60,000 bases of DNA from Branchiostoma floridae (taxonomy: Eukaryota > Chordata > Leptocardii > Amphioxiformes > Branchiostomatidae). Made by a program: the position numbers and the translations under genes. The notes beneath the pieces are model-generated. The model did no database searches. It was not told the DNA's origin and saw nothing but the letters and a program-made list of their open reading frames with translations. Positions 36,741-50,500 of the stretch are shown here, in pieces (position 1 is the stretch's first letter; every line of letters starts with the position of its first letter). The stretch spans positions 12,300,778-12,360,777 of the forward strand of contig NC_049987.1 of NCBI RefSeq assembly GCF_000003815.2, in the 5' to 3' direction.

Positions 36741-39700
36741 CATTTGTCTTTTATAGCCATCTTTGAAGGAAGAAAACGACATTTATAGCCAGCTGTATGT
36801 TTTACCACTGCCAGGTAACATTGTCTGCGGGCTATAAAGTGGTAATAAATGGCCTGGATCTGCTTCAATCACCAGAAGGAATCACAAGGGTGTGGGGTTC
36901 ACTGGGTAAAAAGATTGGTACAAATTCGGTCAGCTCAACAGTTACTGCATTTTCTTTGTCAGGGTGATTGAATATACAGTTTGTTGTAGTCCACATATAG
37001 ATACATTGTATACAGGTAGATTTGTTTCCTTAATAACACAGAATACAAGCCAGAAAATATCCCCAAAGGAAGAAATTTAATCAGTGTGCTTCAAAATATA
37101 TATATTTGTAGTCAATAGAAAATGATTGCCTAATTCTCTTGCTTTACAAGAATCTATCACAACATACTCACATAAAAATGCAAACTGAAGCCTCTTTAGG
37201 GATAATGAGGCAATAAAATCAGATGCATAACCGTCAACGCAATATACGATGACCAATTTCACAGTTGGTCACTGTTCACAGGTCTGTAAATACAGGGAAC
37301 TGAAATGGAAGAAACTGAAGATGAAGGCATCAGTACCATTACATGATATACATGCACCATTTTTAAAAATCAAATGAATATAGATAGTTACTTCTGAGTG
37401 ACACAATATTTTGTTAAACCAGCAATAGCAATGCAGGTTCACAACAAAAGTCACCTAATGTGGTTGTGGTCCATTATTTACAGAGAGCAGATTTGACAAT
37501 ATCAAGAAAGCAGATTTGACAATAATATCAAGATTCCGCTATCCAACATTTGCATTATGTCTATATTGAATTTTACATATTTTACAACTTAACATAGATA
37601 ATTATTTAAAAAATCATGCAGGGGAGCAAAAAAAATAATAAAATTCTACAAAATTAATGATAGGGGAGGAATCACTATGGACGACTTGAAGCCCCAGATT
37701 CATCACATTTAATGATCACGTTCATCACGTATCCGCTCCAGCCATCAAAATACACCATTAACAACAGGGCCAGCAGCTCACCAGGACTTCGTCAAGGGCA
37801 GTTGGCCAGCCTACTGGCATTTTCATGGATCCACTGGTAAATAAAACATCGCTAGCCGGGCCTCTGCCTCCTTCAGCTTAATGCTTACAGAAAATTTACA
37901 CTGCTGAAGAACTATACAATACAAAGGGGGACAGAAATACACCTGTTTCCATATGGCAATTTTATTACAGATCATTCAGGAATGACTTCTTAGAATATGG
38001 TAGACGTTAGCAGCTTTTCATGTGGGAAAATTATTCTTCACCGACCAATTCAAGCTACAGTTGACTGTAAGGTCCCAACCCACAGTGAATAGAGCATATA
38101 CCAAAGCCATCTAAACATGAGAGGGTCCATCCACCATCATCTCAGATGGTCCACAAATGACGGCCAAGTGACTGTGTGGTACATATCACCTGTCTAAAGT
38201 ACCATATTCCTGCGGAGGAGAGCGGGAAATGGCTAAAGTGACTCACCTCTGGTCTACGTTGGGCAGGAGCTCACGCGATGAGAACCTCCTATAAAACCCA
38301 GTGCACAGGTACTGCTACTGCATACCAAACATGGGCTGTGCCATTGTATCACAGGGGTGGGGAACTTCTCCACTGGCTATCCATAAAAAACACCCCAGTG
38401 TTTTTGCATACATACCAGGCAATAAAGGTACAAGCTGTAAATGACCAGAGGGTGGGTTGTGATTAGACAACATAACCTTGACTACTTGTTTGCCAGATGA
38501 TCATGATTGGTCCGTCAATTTTCTAGGGAATGCAAAATGTGGCCGCTACGGTTGGAATTAGGCAAATCTGTGACCTGCAGAGCCACATGTAGCAATGTGG
38601 ATATTCAAAATCTTTCCTCATATAAAAGCTAAAGTTGAATTCTGTGATTCATAAGAAGCCCAAGACTTTCCAAAATGTCTTGATATACATATACGCCATG
38701 CTTTTCATATACATAGAGCATTCTACTTGTGAATCCATGAAGATATTTGTAGTCTATATTACATTGCAAGATGTTCCCAAGAAAAAAAGCTCCATAAAAT
38801 GCTTTGCCGTCTGCCAGATAAAAATACAAGATTTCTGGCACTACCCATGTTATGTTCCAATCCATCATCATCTACATTATATATACAATGCTCTTTACTG
38901 GCAAAAACACCTGTTACCACTTGCAGGTAGGATAGACAAGATCAAAATTCCAATCATAAAATATGGTGCAATAAAATATGAGCTACCGCCTTACTTTATG
39001 GGCTCATGTGTTTTCCATCTTCAGACAGCCCACTCAAAAATATGGACCAGTCATCTGTCCTGCACGTAACCTTCAAGACACACGACGTATATCAACTTAT
39101 GCATGTACTCGACTAAAAGACTTTTAAGTGCTATTGCATCCTTTTTATACAGCTATATTTTACCAAAATCTCAGGAGGAAGGAAGATATTACTTTGCGCC
39201 ATTTCTTGTCATTATTGGAACAAATAACTCATTTCCTATTATGAATGTTTGTGTATTAGGTCAGTCACATATCTAATTTTTTCTAGTGCCAAACCTAAAA
39301 TGGTTTACCAAAAAATGATACAAATGTATAGCCATAATGATCTAGCCGTCAGTAGGTACCAAGGACAACCCCTTTAATGTCAATGTGGTTCAATCTTATT
39401 GCATGTTTGCCAACATTCCAGTGATGAAATGTCATTAACCTTGAAAATGATAAATTGCTCAGTCTATACATCTCATTTTGTAAATTAATTCACAGCCCTC
39501 ATTCTACAATTCACACTACCAAACCTTTCTTATGGAATATTTTGTCAACATCTCCATATTGTCTGCTGATTAGTTCTGTATCAAAGTCCCCTTTTGCTTT
39601 TGGAGTGTTTGCCTATGGAGCAGCTCTAATATTGTATCAATTTGATTCATTTGCATATTACCAAGGGAACAGCCTGACACCAAATTGGATGTAGAGATGA

Positions 39701-42700
39701 CAGCAGGGACCCCACGAGACTGCTAACATCCCAGGGACACCACCAGACTATAGTCTACATTTCCACATTAAATAGATTAGGAGTCAGGGGACACCAACCA
39801 TTGTACAGATGAATACCATACAACATCCCCTTTAGTGACACAAACTGGAACAAATTACATGTACCACAGTCAAACACAGTTCAAGTTAAGGGATTGTAAC
39901 GGTTTAAAATCTACACAATCTAAACTATACTCATTTCCCCTATGACATTGCTGCTCTATCAGTGCAGGATATCATCATGCAACCTGTCACCCTTGGTTAT
40001 AGAACAAGCAAAAGTCTTCTTGGAAAATTTTCAAGCTAGTCTATCATTTGAAAGGATATTGAAACTTGGCTCATTTTGAAATATTTGTGATTTGATATTG
40101 AGTAATCAATGTCACATGACAGAATGGGAGGATGAACCTGTCTGCAGGTGTTGAAATATAACCATGAAGACAATGTCGATAACTAGATTGATGCCTGGGC
40201 TTTGGCAGGATTTTAGAGCTGTGCCCAAAGGTACAAAACAAGGACAGGGGATTCTGCCATGGGGAAAGCCAGGGGCAATAATACATTACTGATTTTATCA
40301 TACATACATCATTTATTTTGATGTTGCAATGACATTCTCCATATTCATGCCTCTACTGCAAATCGAATTCTGTGATTAGAAAAACAAAGAATTTGTTACA
40401 ATCTTTGTCAGCTACATGTCTAGGAGAGTCCTTCACAGTTGAAAATACCTAACAAAACTCTTATATACATACCAGTAATATAACACAAGCCACAGTTAAA
40501 TATGGCAGTAAACTACCATTCATGTTTAAACATTGGAAGCCATTAGAAACAAAGGGCCGGGTGTAAGTGATGGTTTTACCTATATGATCTCCTACTGATT
40601 AGGAATTCAGTGGCTAACCTCAGCCCATAAATGGCAGTACCTTTTACTGTTCAAAAAGCGGGGACCATATCAAAAGTTCAGTATGTCTTGCTACTAAAAT
40701 CTCTATGCTAGGTTTCCGATCATGTTCTAAGTTTTGTAGAAGCTTGAAAAAGAAAATTGACATATGCATTTTGTAGCAATTACAAACAAATCATGATTCA
40801 GTGTGGAAAACTTGGACAGATATTCAAGCTGTAAAAAAAGCTTTATTACCATATCAGCATTGCCATGCAACTGTGTAGGCTATACATACCACTCAATCTC
40901 AGCATAGATAATGAGTAATGCATAAACATGAGCACTAGGGAAGAGCTGGCTTTCCCCGTGTGGTTAGAAAGATTTGTAGGTATGCAACCCAACCCAGGGC
41001 TACAATTAGATGCAATTTTCTTCAGAGAGAAACAAGATGCCGCTCAAGTACAGTGGGGAGGAGAGAAAGTGATAATAGACCATGAGTGCTGCTGAATCTT
41101 ATCTATCACAACCAGGGTAAAACTTTCATCATGTCAAATTAGGAAGGTCCATGGAGACCTGGAATCTCAGTCAAATATCTTTACATGAATTGAGACAGAA
41201 ATAATTGTAAAAGACATAATGTGAAACATTCAGTAAAAGAACTGAAATATTGGTTTTCTAACATGCCCAAATCAGTCTATATAGCTATAGCATACTTAAG
41301 TCACTTTGTAGACCAAGAAAGAATGTATCATTAGCGTTGGCACATTCATGTTTGGATAGCTATCACAGAAAACTAGCTGGTATGGTCTGTCATGTGGCAA
41401 GATGTACATTGAAGATTCAATAGAAAAAGCCATTCTTACTGGGCTGGCCTTGGTGCTGAAGGGCCTGCCGGTGACACATATATCATCCACAACTGCCTCC
41501 AGTGTGGCACTACATTTTAATCTACTTGTCATCTTTGAAGTAAATGGATTTCCAGACTTGTAATCTACAGTTTTGAAGGAAGCCTCAAGGAATTCCCTGC
41601 CTTACTGTTTTTTTACTCACTCATCTAAGGGTCATCACCAAAGCGGAAATACATTCATAGCTGATCATTTCCCCAATAGATGTTCCTAAAAATTAGAAAT
41701 GTTTACTGATTTATTTCTTCCGCGTGCAAAGCATCTACTAGTACATGTACCAGTAGCTGACATTTGCTTCAGCTAGCCAGTGTCACAGAAAATGGTGACA
41801 TTTCTGAAGTTTTGCTACTATGCCTCCTCTTGCATGTTAAGTTAAGCTGATGGGACCTGTATTTTTGCAGACATTTAAAGCTGATTTACATAACATGCTT
41901 TAAAAGGTAAACCTATTACTAAATCTGAAGCCATGCGAGACAGAAGTTGAGTTTGCCACTCTCTTCTAAGAATCTACTCAGTCGCCACATGACACAAACT
42001 AATCTACAGCGGAAACTAGCAGGGACTGAATACAGAGCCGGTATTGTCACAGCAGGAATCCCATCTAGATAACATGGTTAGGCACAAAACGAGCCATGAC
42101 CCAGTAGTCCGTACCTGTTGGGTGAAACTTTGCTGAAAGGGATCTGGGAGATTGTGGCATTTGTCATCAGAGAAGGTGGTCTCCTGCAAGGCGAGGAGAG
42201 AATACAGGCCTGGACAGCAGACATGAATCAAGTACGAGCTGCAAAATGCCCTGATTATAGCGCACGAAAGTGCATGATGACTTCCTGTCTGGAAAGAAGA
42301 AAGGAAAGCTTCTAGCTTAGTTCTAGGATCACAAGAATGATCTACCTCTCTCCCTGCTATTTCATGTTGCAACCAATACAAATTTGGTGCCGAAAACTGA
42401 AGAGAAAAATGTACATTGTACATTTGTAAACAATTCCCCCTCCCCCACTAAAATACTAGCCTCCACCAGGCCTTCTTCTGGGTACAGGGATCATCAAATT
42501 TGGCAAAAAACATGGGAAATTGCCAGGGAAGTTTGTCCACACTAAGGTTCATGTTTCTTCTGGGTGGCCGGCCAACTCAGTCTGGTAGAGACTACTAAAT
42601 TACACAAGCAAGAATCATTTGACTACACTTTTTATGTCCCTGGACTGACTATAAAACTTGGCATACAAGTAATCACATCTCATCCCCTTTGGAATGGTTC

Positions 42701-44186
42701 CGTCAATACTACAAAAGGATTATCAGTATCTGTCCCCTGTGGTAAGACTGCTCGTCAAGTTAAGGAGTCAGCAATAAAACTAATGATACCATAACACGAA
42801 ACATTCCATGTGCCTCTTGGAGATAGGGGCAAAAACAATCTGTCAGTGCTACAAGGAATGCACATCAAAACGATTAGATGTGCAACACTTATCAGTCAGG
42901 AAAGTTAGAAATTGAAAACACCAAGCACCTCAGTGGCAATGTTGTTGGGTCATGAAGGATATCAAGTTGAAAAAGTCTGTTTTAGGGTATACAGAATCTG
43001 TCACACAAATGAAAGAGTCAGGATGCCAATCAGATTCTTATATCTAGTGTTTCTCATGGCAAAAATAGTTGGTGGGAGGATGGTATGAAACATAATGTCC
43101 CTGGTGCTGAAATGCCTTCCACTCACATTTATCAACACTTACAATCATGACTCCTCTGTATTTTACGGTATGGTTGTTTATGCTACTATCTTGTCTTTCA
43201 GCTTCAAATACATTTGTAGATGATAACAATTTGAGTGGAAGTTCTCAGGCATGATGTTAATGAATGGTACAGGAAACAGACTTATAGTATAAGCTAAACA
43301 TTCCTCAAGATTCAGAATCACCAACATCAACTCCCAGACTTTCATAGAATAATAATCTACTTTTCAAGTGTACCTCTGCATCCATCAGACACACACGGCA
43401 GCCCAATCTATTGGCAAACCTTACCAAAATGCCAGGGAAGTAAGAACTATTTATATCTTCTATGTTGTAGTTTATCTTACTGACCATATGTTCTACTTTC
43501 CCAAATGCCTGCCAAACTGTACAAAACCTTAAAAGGACGTGATGGTATTACAGTCCTGGATATGCCATCTCCACACAAAGAAGCTTATTAAGAAAACCAT
43601 AAAAGTTCAGGCTCTTACCTGCATACAAAGTATAGTAAAAGATTGGCTATGATTAAGGTCTAACCAGTGTCTGAAATATCAAAAGGGCAACTGCAGTTCT
43701 AAATTTTGATCTAAATGAGCATAGCCCAACAAACTTAGACACTGGCGCCAGACAGCTTACTTTGGTTATAGAAACCAAGCAGCAAAGCTGTGAAGTGATA
43801 TTCATACATTGTTGTGGCCTCTGCATAGATACAGTATAGTCGACTAGTCATGTGTTTGTCCATCAAAGCATTTCTTATCTTCCATGTTTCCTGGTAATGG
43901 TAGCTTTGGTGGCAATATGAACGGAGGAAGTTATCTGTACATCACATGGCAGTCTGTTGACCCGAAGAGCTGAAGCCAATTTGGAGAAATGTGTCTGCAA
44001 CCAATACAGTATGGTCTCCTGATATAAAGTAGACTAAGCCTGTTTTCAACCATGTGATTCTAACATGCATACCTGATCCCTTGAGATCTTTTTATGAAAC
44101 TGAGAGTGGAAAAGCAAAATCTAATACAAACTTTGCACTGCTAGTATCTCTAGATAAAGCTATATGTTATACACATTTACTCAGGG

Positions 44187-44260
44187 TTTTGATTTGATTT
44201 GATTTATTTGGCTATATAGAGAGATATACTACCCAACTAGCTGTAGGCTATTATCAAGGG
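44187..44260 (-). mobile_element. Possible 3' end of a truncated LINE or SINE
   Basis: On the minus strand the sequence ends in AAATAAATCAAATCAAATCA, the short tandem tail typical of CR1/L2-like retroelements, preceded by AGTATATCTCTCTATATAGC. The body cannot be delimited and no reverse transcriptase frame is present. Confidence 0.35.
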
Positions 44261-47006
44261 CTAGCTTGTTCGAGAAACAAGTAATAGATGTGGAAATCTT
44301 ACAGCAGGCTAGACTTGTGCCGGTCCAACAAGGCAGGCTGAGAGTAGAAGCACATGACATTTGACACACTCTAAACCTGCATTTAGACCAGACTAGGCCA
44401 ATGCAGCCATCTGGGATAAACGAAGGTTACAGCACACGACCTTCTCGGTAATAGCCAATCTCACCTCATTTTCTATGATGAATATGGGCCTAACAGTACA
44501 GTATTGAGCTAAATGCTATTCCTGGGAAGCTTAAATTGCTTTTAACAAAACTTGGGAAAACTTTTATAAACCTAATTCGATTTCAGCCAAAAGAACTTTC
44601 TTTTGTACATACCCTCCAATTTGAACTTTAACAAGGGGGTGGTTTTCACTTAAGTTGCGAAGTCCCCATGCTGCGTGTAACTGCACCATATACATGTATC
44701 TAGATTTCCCACCTCCTTGGTGCTGAATAGCTTTCCAGTGCTGACTCTGCCATCTCCTTGGCTTTCCATAGCAAGACTCTCTTGCAGACTGATAATCTAA
44801 ACTTTCTCCCGCTGTGGATGCATTCATGTGAGAAATTTCTACTGATTGCAACATTGGCAAGGAGAAGGTTACGCTGCAGACGTAATCAGTATTGACCTAC
44901 ACGATTTGCATTTTGTGCACATCATAAGTCACTTTTCGTTCAGTGATCAGTGCCACTTTCTTCAGAAACTCTCAGTTCGTAATCATATTAGACCTCATAC
45001 TACCCTTGGATACAGGATATTATGGTTAAATAAGGTTCTTTTCCCCACAGATAACTTGAGGATGAATACAGCTCAAAGATAAATCTGGCATTTGAAAATA
45101 TCACCTTCACCTTCATGTACTTTTTCAAGTTTTTAAAACATGAAGGGCTCAAGGGCTCAATCTCACACTGCTGCAAGTAGGCCATGAAGAATGGATCAAT
45201 GCAGCAAATCAAATAAAATGGGAGGCTTAAGTTACAGTAGCAAGACACATGACCCTTTTTACAGCTAGGCTAGGAGATGTATGAGGCCGAATGGTGGGGA
45301 TGTCAGAATGATGAACAGGTGTAAAATGAAGCATTCATCTCTGGTGACCTCTGCCCACAGGGAAGGGGGGGACTTCTCTCAAACAAGTGGTGTAATTGTA
45401 TCCTGGGGTGGGCTTCTAATCAGGGTCATTCCTGACACCAAACATCCAGGCCAATCCATAGCACAAGCCACTAGAGAGGAGGAGAAAAGTGCCCAGACTT
45501 TGCATGTATAATGTAAGATATGACAAACAAGCTTGTAGATATACCCACAGGCAAGGATTCATTTTAGTGCCTTGCGCAAGTTCAGAATAGAACAAGAAAC
45601 AGGCACTGGATTCAGGTTTTACTGTTACGAACATTTAATTAATATGATAACCATCCCATTTTTACCGGTACCTAGAACTACAGACAAGTGAAACTTTCTA
45701 AATTAAACATGATTTAGGGGTCTTTTATTGAATAACTCTCAATATTGCCTGCAGTAAGATATGCGATATAACTAGCTGCCATTGCCTACAGGTTTGCTAC
45801 ATTGCTTGACTAATTTGATACAGAAATCTGGCATGTCAGGGATTAATATGGGTGAAAGCTGTAGATCACGTGCAATTTTTGAAGGATGAAAAACAGCCGA
45901 CACCGATAGATGTAATTCTGAACAGTACAAAACAAAAATTGAACATTCAGAGCTAGCACAAGTTCTCTTAAAAGTATATGAAGTGAAAATATTGCCAGTA
46001 AATTTGAAACAGCTTGTTATAATGAGTTTCTTGTACTCCTGCTGGCTTCTTTTAATAACTAACCAATGTGAAGTGTGATGTCATTGGGTTTCCCCTGCTA
46101 AACCTTTCCTGTTCCCAACTTGTATGGTGCTATCATCTGGATTCCTCAGGTATCCAACCCAATTCCCTTCCAATCCGGCCCTTCTTACATTGCTTTCAGT
46201 TATTTAGCTTTTCATGCGACTACATGTAGGATGGAATCTTACTCTACACTTTTAATAAAATCAGTGTACTCTTTGATATATTGACTGTCAACACCCCAAA
46301 AGATTATCCTCACAATATATACCTGTATATATGTCATTCATACTTTTCTAGCGAAAATATTCATGACAGCTTTCATCAATTAAGGTGATTTTTAGGATAT
46401 GTCCTTCTGTAACTGTGTTTTATGTACTACATATTAACCTATTCAGATAGAGTATATGCCCCAACAAGAGATTTATGTTGGTAAAATCATTGCAGTTCTC
46501 TGCAACATTTAATTTTTCCAAGTAAGTTTTTCCATCAACAACAAAATTTGTAAACCAATGAGAGAATTTTTTACACCTAAGACCATACACACCTTCCAAA
46601 GTGTAAGCAATACACCTTACAAGTGCAGCTTCCTCAGCAGTCCACAGACTTGAGATACTGCAGCTGAAAGGTCTTTCCAACAGTCTTCTGAGGTGCCTCT
46701 AAATTTCCTGCCCTCTACTCCCAGTCCCTAACCTACTGTGGGATTCAAATGCCAGCAATATTTTCCTGAGAAGCCAGGAAGCCAACCACACCATGGATCT
46801 TACAGAAACACTTCTCCAGCCAAAACCAACACCAGCACAGCAGAATCCCAAAGTTCATGGAGTCATGTTTCCTCCCAGGCTTGGTAAAGCCTTCCCTGAA
46901 GACATCACAACAAACTGACCTTTAACTTAGCAGGAAGACCTTCAGACTAGAGGTGGGAGGGATTTTGCATCAGGAGCGTGCCCATAGCTTGTCCACTGGG
47001 CATTTG

Positions 47007-47276
47007 GGTGGGAAATGTGGACTTGGACAGGAAACATTACAGGAAATATTTCTCCAGGACAGGAAAAGCAATATGGATATGTGGAATAAAGTGCTCATTT
47101 CATGAATTTGCTATTTGCTGGAAGCATTTAAGGTTATTTCAGGTGGGAAATGTGGACTTGGACAGGAAACATTACAGGAAATATTTCTCCAGGACAGGAA
47201 AAGCAATATGGATATGTGGAATAAAGTGCTCATTTCATGAATTTGCTATTTGCTGGAAGCATTTAAGGTTATTTCA
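47007..47276 (+). repeat. Exact 135 bp tandem duplication
   Basis: The block from GGTGGGAAATGTGGACTTGG to AAGGTTATTTCA occurs at 47007-47141 and again at 47142-47276 with no difference that I can see. Because 135 is a multiple of three, a short open frame runs through both copies and gives a misleading repeated peptide. It has no recognisable domain. A degraded TACTGTA MITE starts 39 bases downstream. Confidence 0.93.
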
Positions 47277-47314
47277 AAGTTATGTTCAAGTAAATCAACA
47301 ACTGACTCAAAACT

Positions 47315-47507
47315 TCTGTAAATGCATTTATGTTTACAGGATTTAATTTCGCTGTAGCGGGAAAATGGAGTGTTCGCAGCAGTGCTATATACTATAGCCC
47401 CATACTGTAGTGGGAAAATGTTTGTGATGGTTTTGAGTTCAACGGGAAACGGCCACCGCGAAAACTATTAACATAAAACCACAGCAAAAATTTCTGCATT
47501 TACAGTA
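47315..47507 (+). mobile_element. TACTGTA-ended MITE, copy 4 (degraded)
   Basis: It begins TCTGTAAATGCATTTATGTT and ends CTGCATTTACAGTA. It keeps GGATTTAATTTCGC, GTAGCGGGAAAA and GGCCACCGCGAAAAC but has lost about 15 bases and several CpGs compared with the other copies. It is the oldest looking of the four. Confidence 0.7.
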
Positions 47508-50500
47508 TTGACAAATATTGGTGACAAAAACTTCAATATGGAGTGATAGACATTCCTGGCAAAGGTAAACTCCAATCCTCTTATGGCATGCAAACTGGAA
47601 CAAAAATCATCTTGAGAGTTTGACCTTCACGGGTAAGATTATCTGTGGCCCAAAGTACAGCCAGGTTGTTATTACATCAGTCCTGAGATATTGCTTTATA
47701 AACCTTGTTCTAAAGAAACTCAATGTATGTTGACATGCAGACTTCAAGCTTCTTAAGCAAATAACAGTTCTGAAACAATTCTCTGTGCTTGTTATTTTCA
47801 TCTTATTGGTACTTTAAGTAATATCATACTGATTACTAGTAAAAGGTTAGCACTAATATCTTTTGAAGGTGAACGAATTGGAGTAATAGTCACCGTCAGA
47901 GTTAGACCATTGACCTTCATAATCATATGATCCAAAGATCCTGAAGATTAATCTAAAGCAGGTTCTAATGCTGACGTGTTTATTTTGACCCCAGTTACCC
48001 CAGCAGTTAATCTCCCATGATAAGAATATCAAATATGATCATACATGTATATCACCTTATCTTGGTTGTTATCTACTCCTCTGATGCAGAGAGTACCAGG
48101 AATCTACATTGTTCTATAGATAAAATTATAATGAGTTTGTTCACCTTTACGTACAATACTACTATAAAAGGTCTGTGTGAAATGTTAAACCTGTGTCCTG
48201 CAAACCAGTAGGGCCACATAGGGCCACAGCTACTTGATTCTAAACTTTAGATAATACAATGTATTTTTTATTGGAACAATTCATCTGGAGAAAAAGAAAA
48301 GCCTATTTCATTTATCACTTTTCAATGACAAAGAATTGTCTTTTGAAAACCTTTCTGTTTTATAATTAGGTCTTTCTTTCCTTTGAAGTTTGAGTCATGT
48401 ACTTTCATGACAGTTTCCACACATAATACAGTAATAACATTTGTTAATTCATTGATAGTGCAATCTCCAAGTTCATGGCAGCGCTAACAGGTGTTGATTC
48501 ATATATAAGTTAAAAACTTAACATACTTGCATTAAAAAGATAACATGATGAAATAAGCTCCTTATAGATAAGAAAATCACATAACATACAAATTTGTCTG
48601 TAAAGGAAAGTCAGAATTATTTCACGTCTTTCTTATCATAATTTTCTTCCAATAGGCAATTCAACAAAACATGGAATGGGCGTAAGGTTGCCTAATGGTA
48701 AGTAAGTAAGTATGTAATGGATGAGATGATATACAGTATCATTTCTTGCAGACCTGAGAAGACTGGTGTAAAGGTTCCCCCTTCTGAGGGATTAACAGTC
48801 TACATTACAGCAGGTTTCCTCCGCACTCCTGTTCTCTGGGGAAACTCATTCATCCTGTCTCCCACAGACTCCACACTAAAGCCTAGCCACTGGTGGGGAA
48901 ACGGATTTGACATCAAACCAACGCACTTTCCAGTTAACCACACTTTTCCACATGCAGAACATCAAAGGGGATTTCCTGTGACTCCATAGGCATTTTGCAG
49001 GAAAGTGATATAAAATGATTGTACTGAACTACTGTATACATAGTAGACATGTTGTGTGCACCAATTATAGGACCAGAATATTAAGAAGGTTGCTTTTCTT
49101 TCATTTTCTTCCTCTAAAATGGGCAAATTTTAATGCACTTGCTGCTGTTCAAGTAGAGCATGAGAATTTTCTGTCTTCTTCCCCTGAGGGAAATTATAGC
49201 TGATTCTGCTGCTCACAGACTGAAGATTGGCAAGCCTCTAGAACACTTCTTACTCCAATTAAGGTTTCAGCCAAAGTCCAGCTTGCAATCCAAGGTGTAC
49301 TTCACTTACATGTAACTGGAACACCCGATCTTTACCTGGGGGAAATTACTCTCATCCTAATGCCACAGAAATATGGAGAGTAATGACCAATCAATTTACG
49401 CTTTTAGGACTTACATTTTGTATTTTAGAAAATAAATTGCTTGGAATTCTACACAGAGCTATACCCTCCAAGAAATGGCCTATATGTAGTTTGTGTGGTT
49501 TACTTGTGGCTTCTGTTTCTGATGGCTTGACAGCTAGTTTGCCAATGACTACCACACAGAAACATTACAACTGTCAAAAACAACCACCTAAGTAACACAA
49601 ATACCGTAAAAAAGAATGCATGAAGAAGGTCAATCCTAGACACTAGTCCTGCCCATTCTTTCACACAAGTTCACCTGTTCTGGGTTAAAGAAATCTCTCA
49701 AGGGCTGCAACAAGTGTTTCCTCTGGACTCCCTACAACAGATGAAAGCATTCCTGTCTGTCTCACCTGTTGTTCCTGTCAGAAGTAACAAAGTACAGCAA
49801 GGCCAGGAGTCATGATCTGTAACAATGCTAACTTTATGTGGGAACTTTGATAACAGGTGCTTGCCATGTACATTCTTCTGACTGTTGTTAGTTTGGAGAC
49901 AGAGTTCATCACCCAGCCACCCAGCCCTCCTTTCAACAATTCCACTGAACAGCAGAATGTGAGAGAGCATTGGTTTGGGGAGGAGTGACAAGCACAGGAG
50001 AGTGCTTGTAAGGTCTTCTGTGTTAAACTAGATAAGATAGTATCTGATATGCTGTATTTTCACCTTAAAAGGAATAACACGTAATTGGCAATACACCGAA
50101 AACACTCAAATATTTTCATAAAATTGATCATGAACCAAGTTGCCAGTTGCCATGAAAGGCAGGTTTGTTTACATTGAATGAAAAACGTGTCCGAAGTTTC
50201 TTTGCTGAAAAAAAAAAAAAACGTATATGCATGTTAGTTGGTTTGTTTGGTTTGGGACAGCATTACGACTAATTTTCCCTACAGGAAACAATAAAGTCAA
50301 ATAGGCACAAAACCTTTAAGTAATTCCTATGCCCCAGCTTCCATGTACAGACTCTCACAGTGCATAGTAACTGTCCATCACTCAGCTTACAAGCTTCACC
50401 TTGTCAGCCCAAACTGCAGAAAGGGGAAGTTAGTGCACCCTGGGATATACAGAATACCTTTGGGGAGCTGCAGCCCTCACTGTTGTGGTCTTTTACAAAC

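Larger units (their letters stand above)
33326..47006. other. 13.7 kb intronic stretch with few features
   Basis: No gene or structural RNA was recognised. GC-richer, non-repetitive islands occur at 34010-34260, 35080-35200 and 36590-36850 and may be regulatory. The remainder is AT-rich and unremarkable, apart from a possible retroelement tail near 44190. Confidence 0.4.

Noticed and set aside
38635-39069. 144-codon open frame on the plus strand, one of the longest in the window
   Set aside because: The translation has no domain, repeat or signal character, no flanking splice logic and AT-driven codon use. It is consistent with chance in 60 kb of AT-rich intron.
46978-47346. 122-codon open frame encoding a repeated peptide
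   Set aside because: The repeat is explained by the 135 bp tandem DNA duplication being divisible by three. There is no domain and no codon-like composition.
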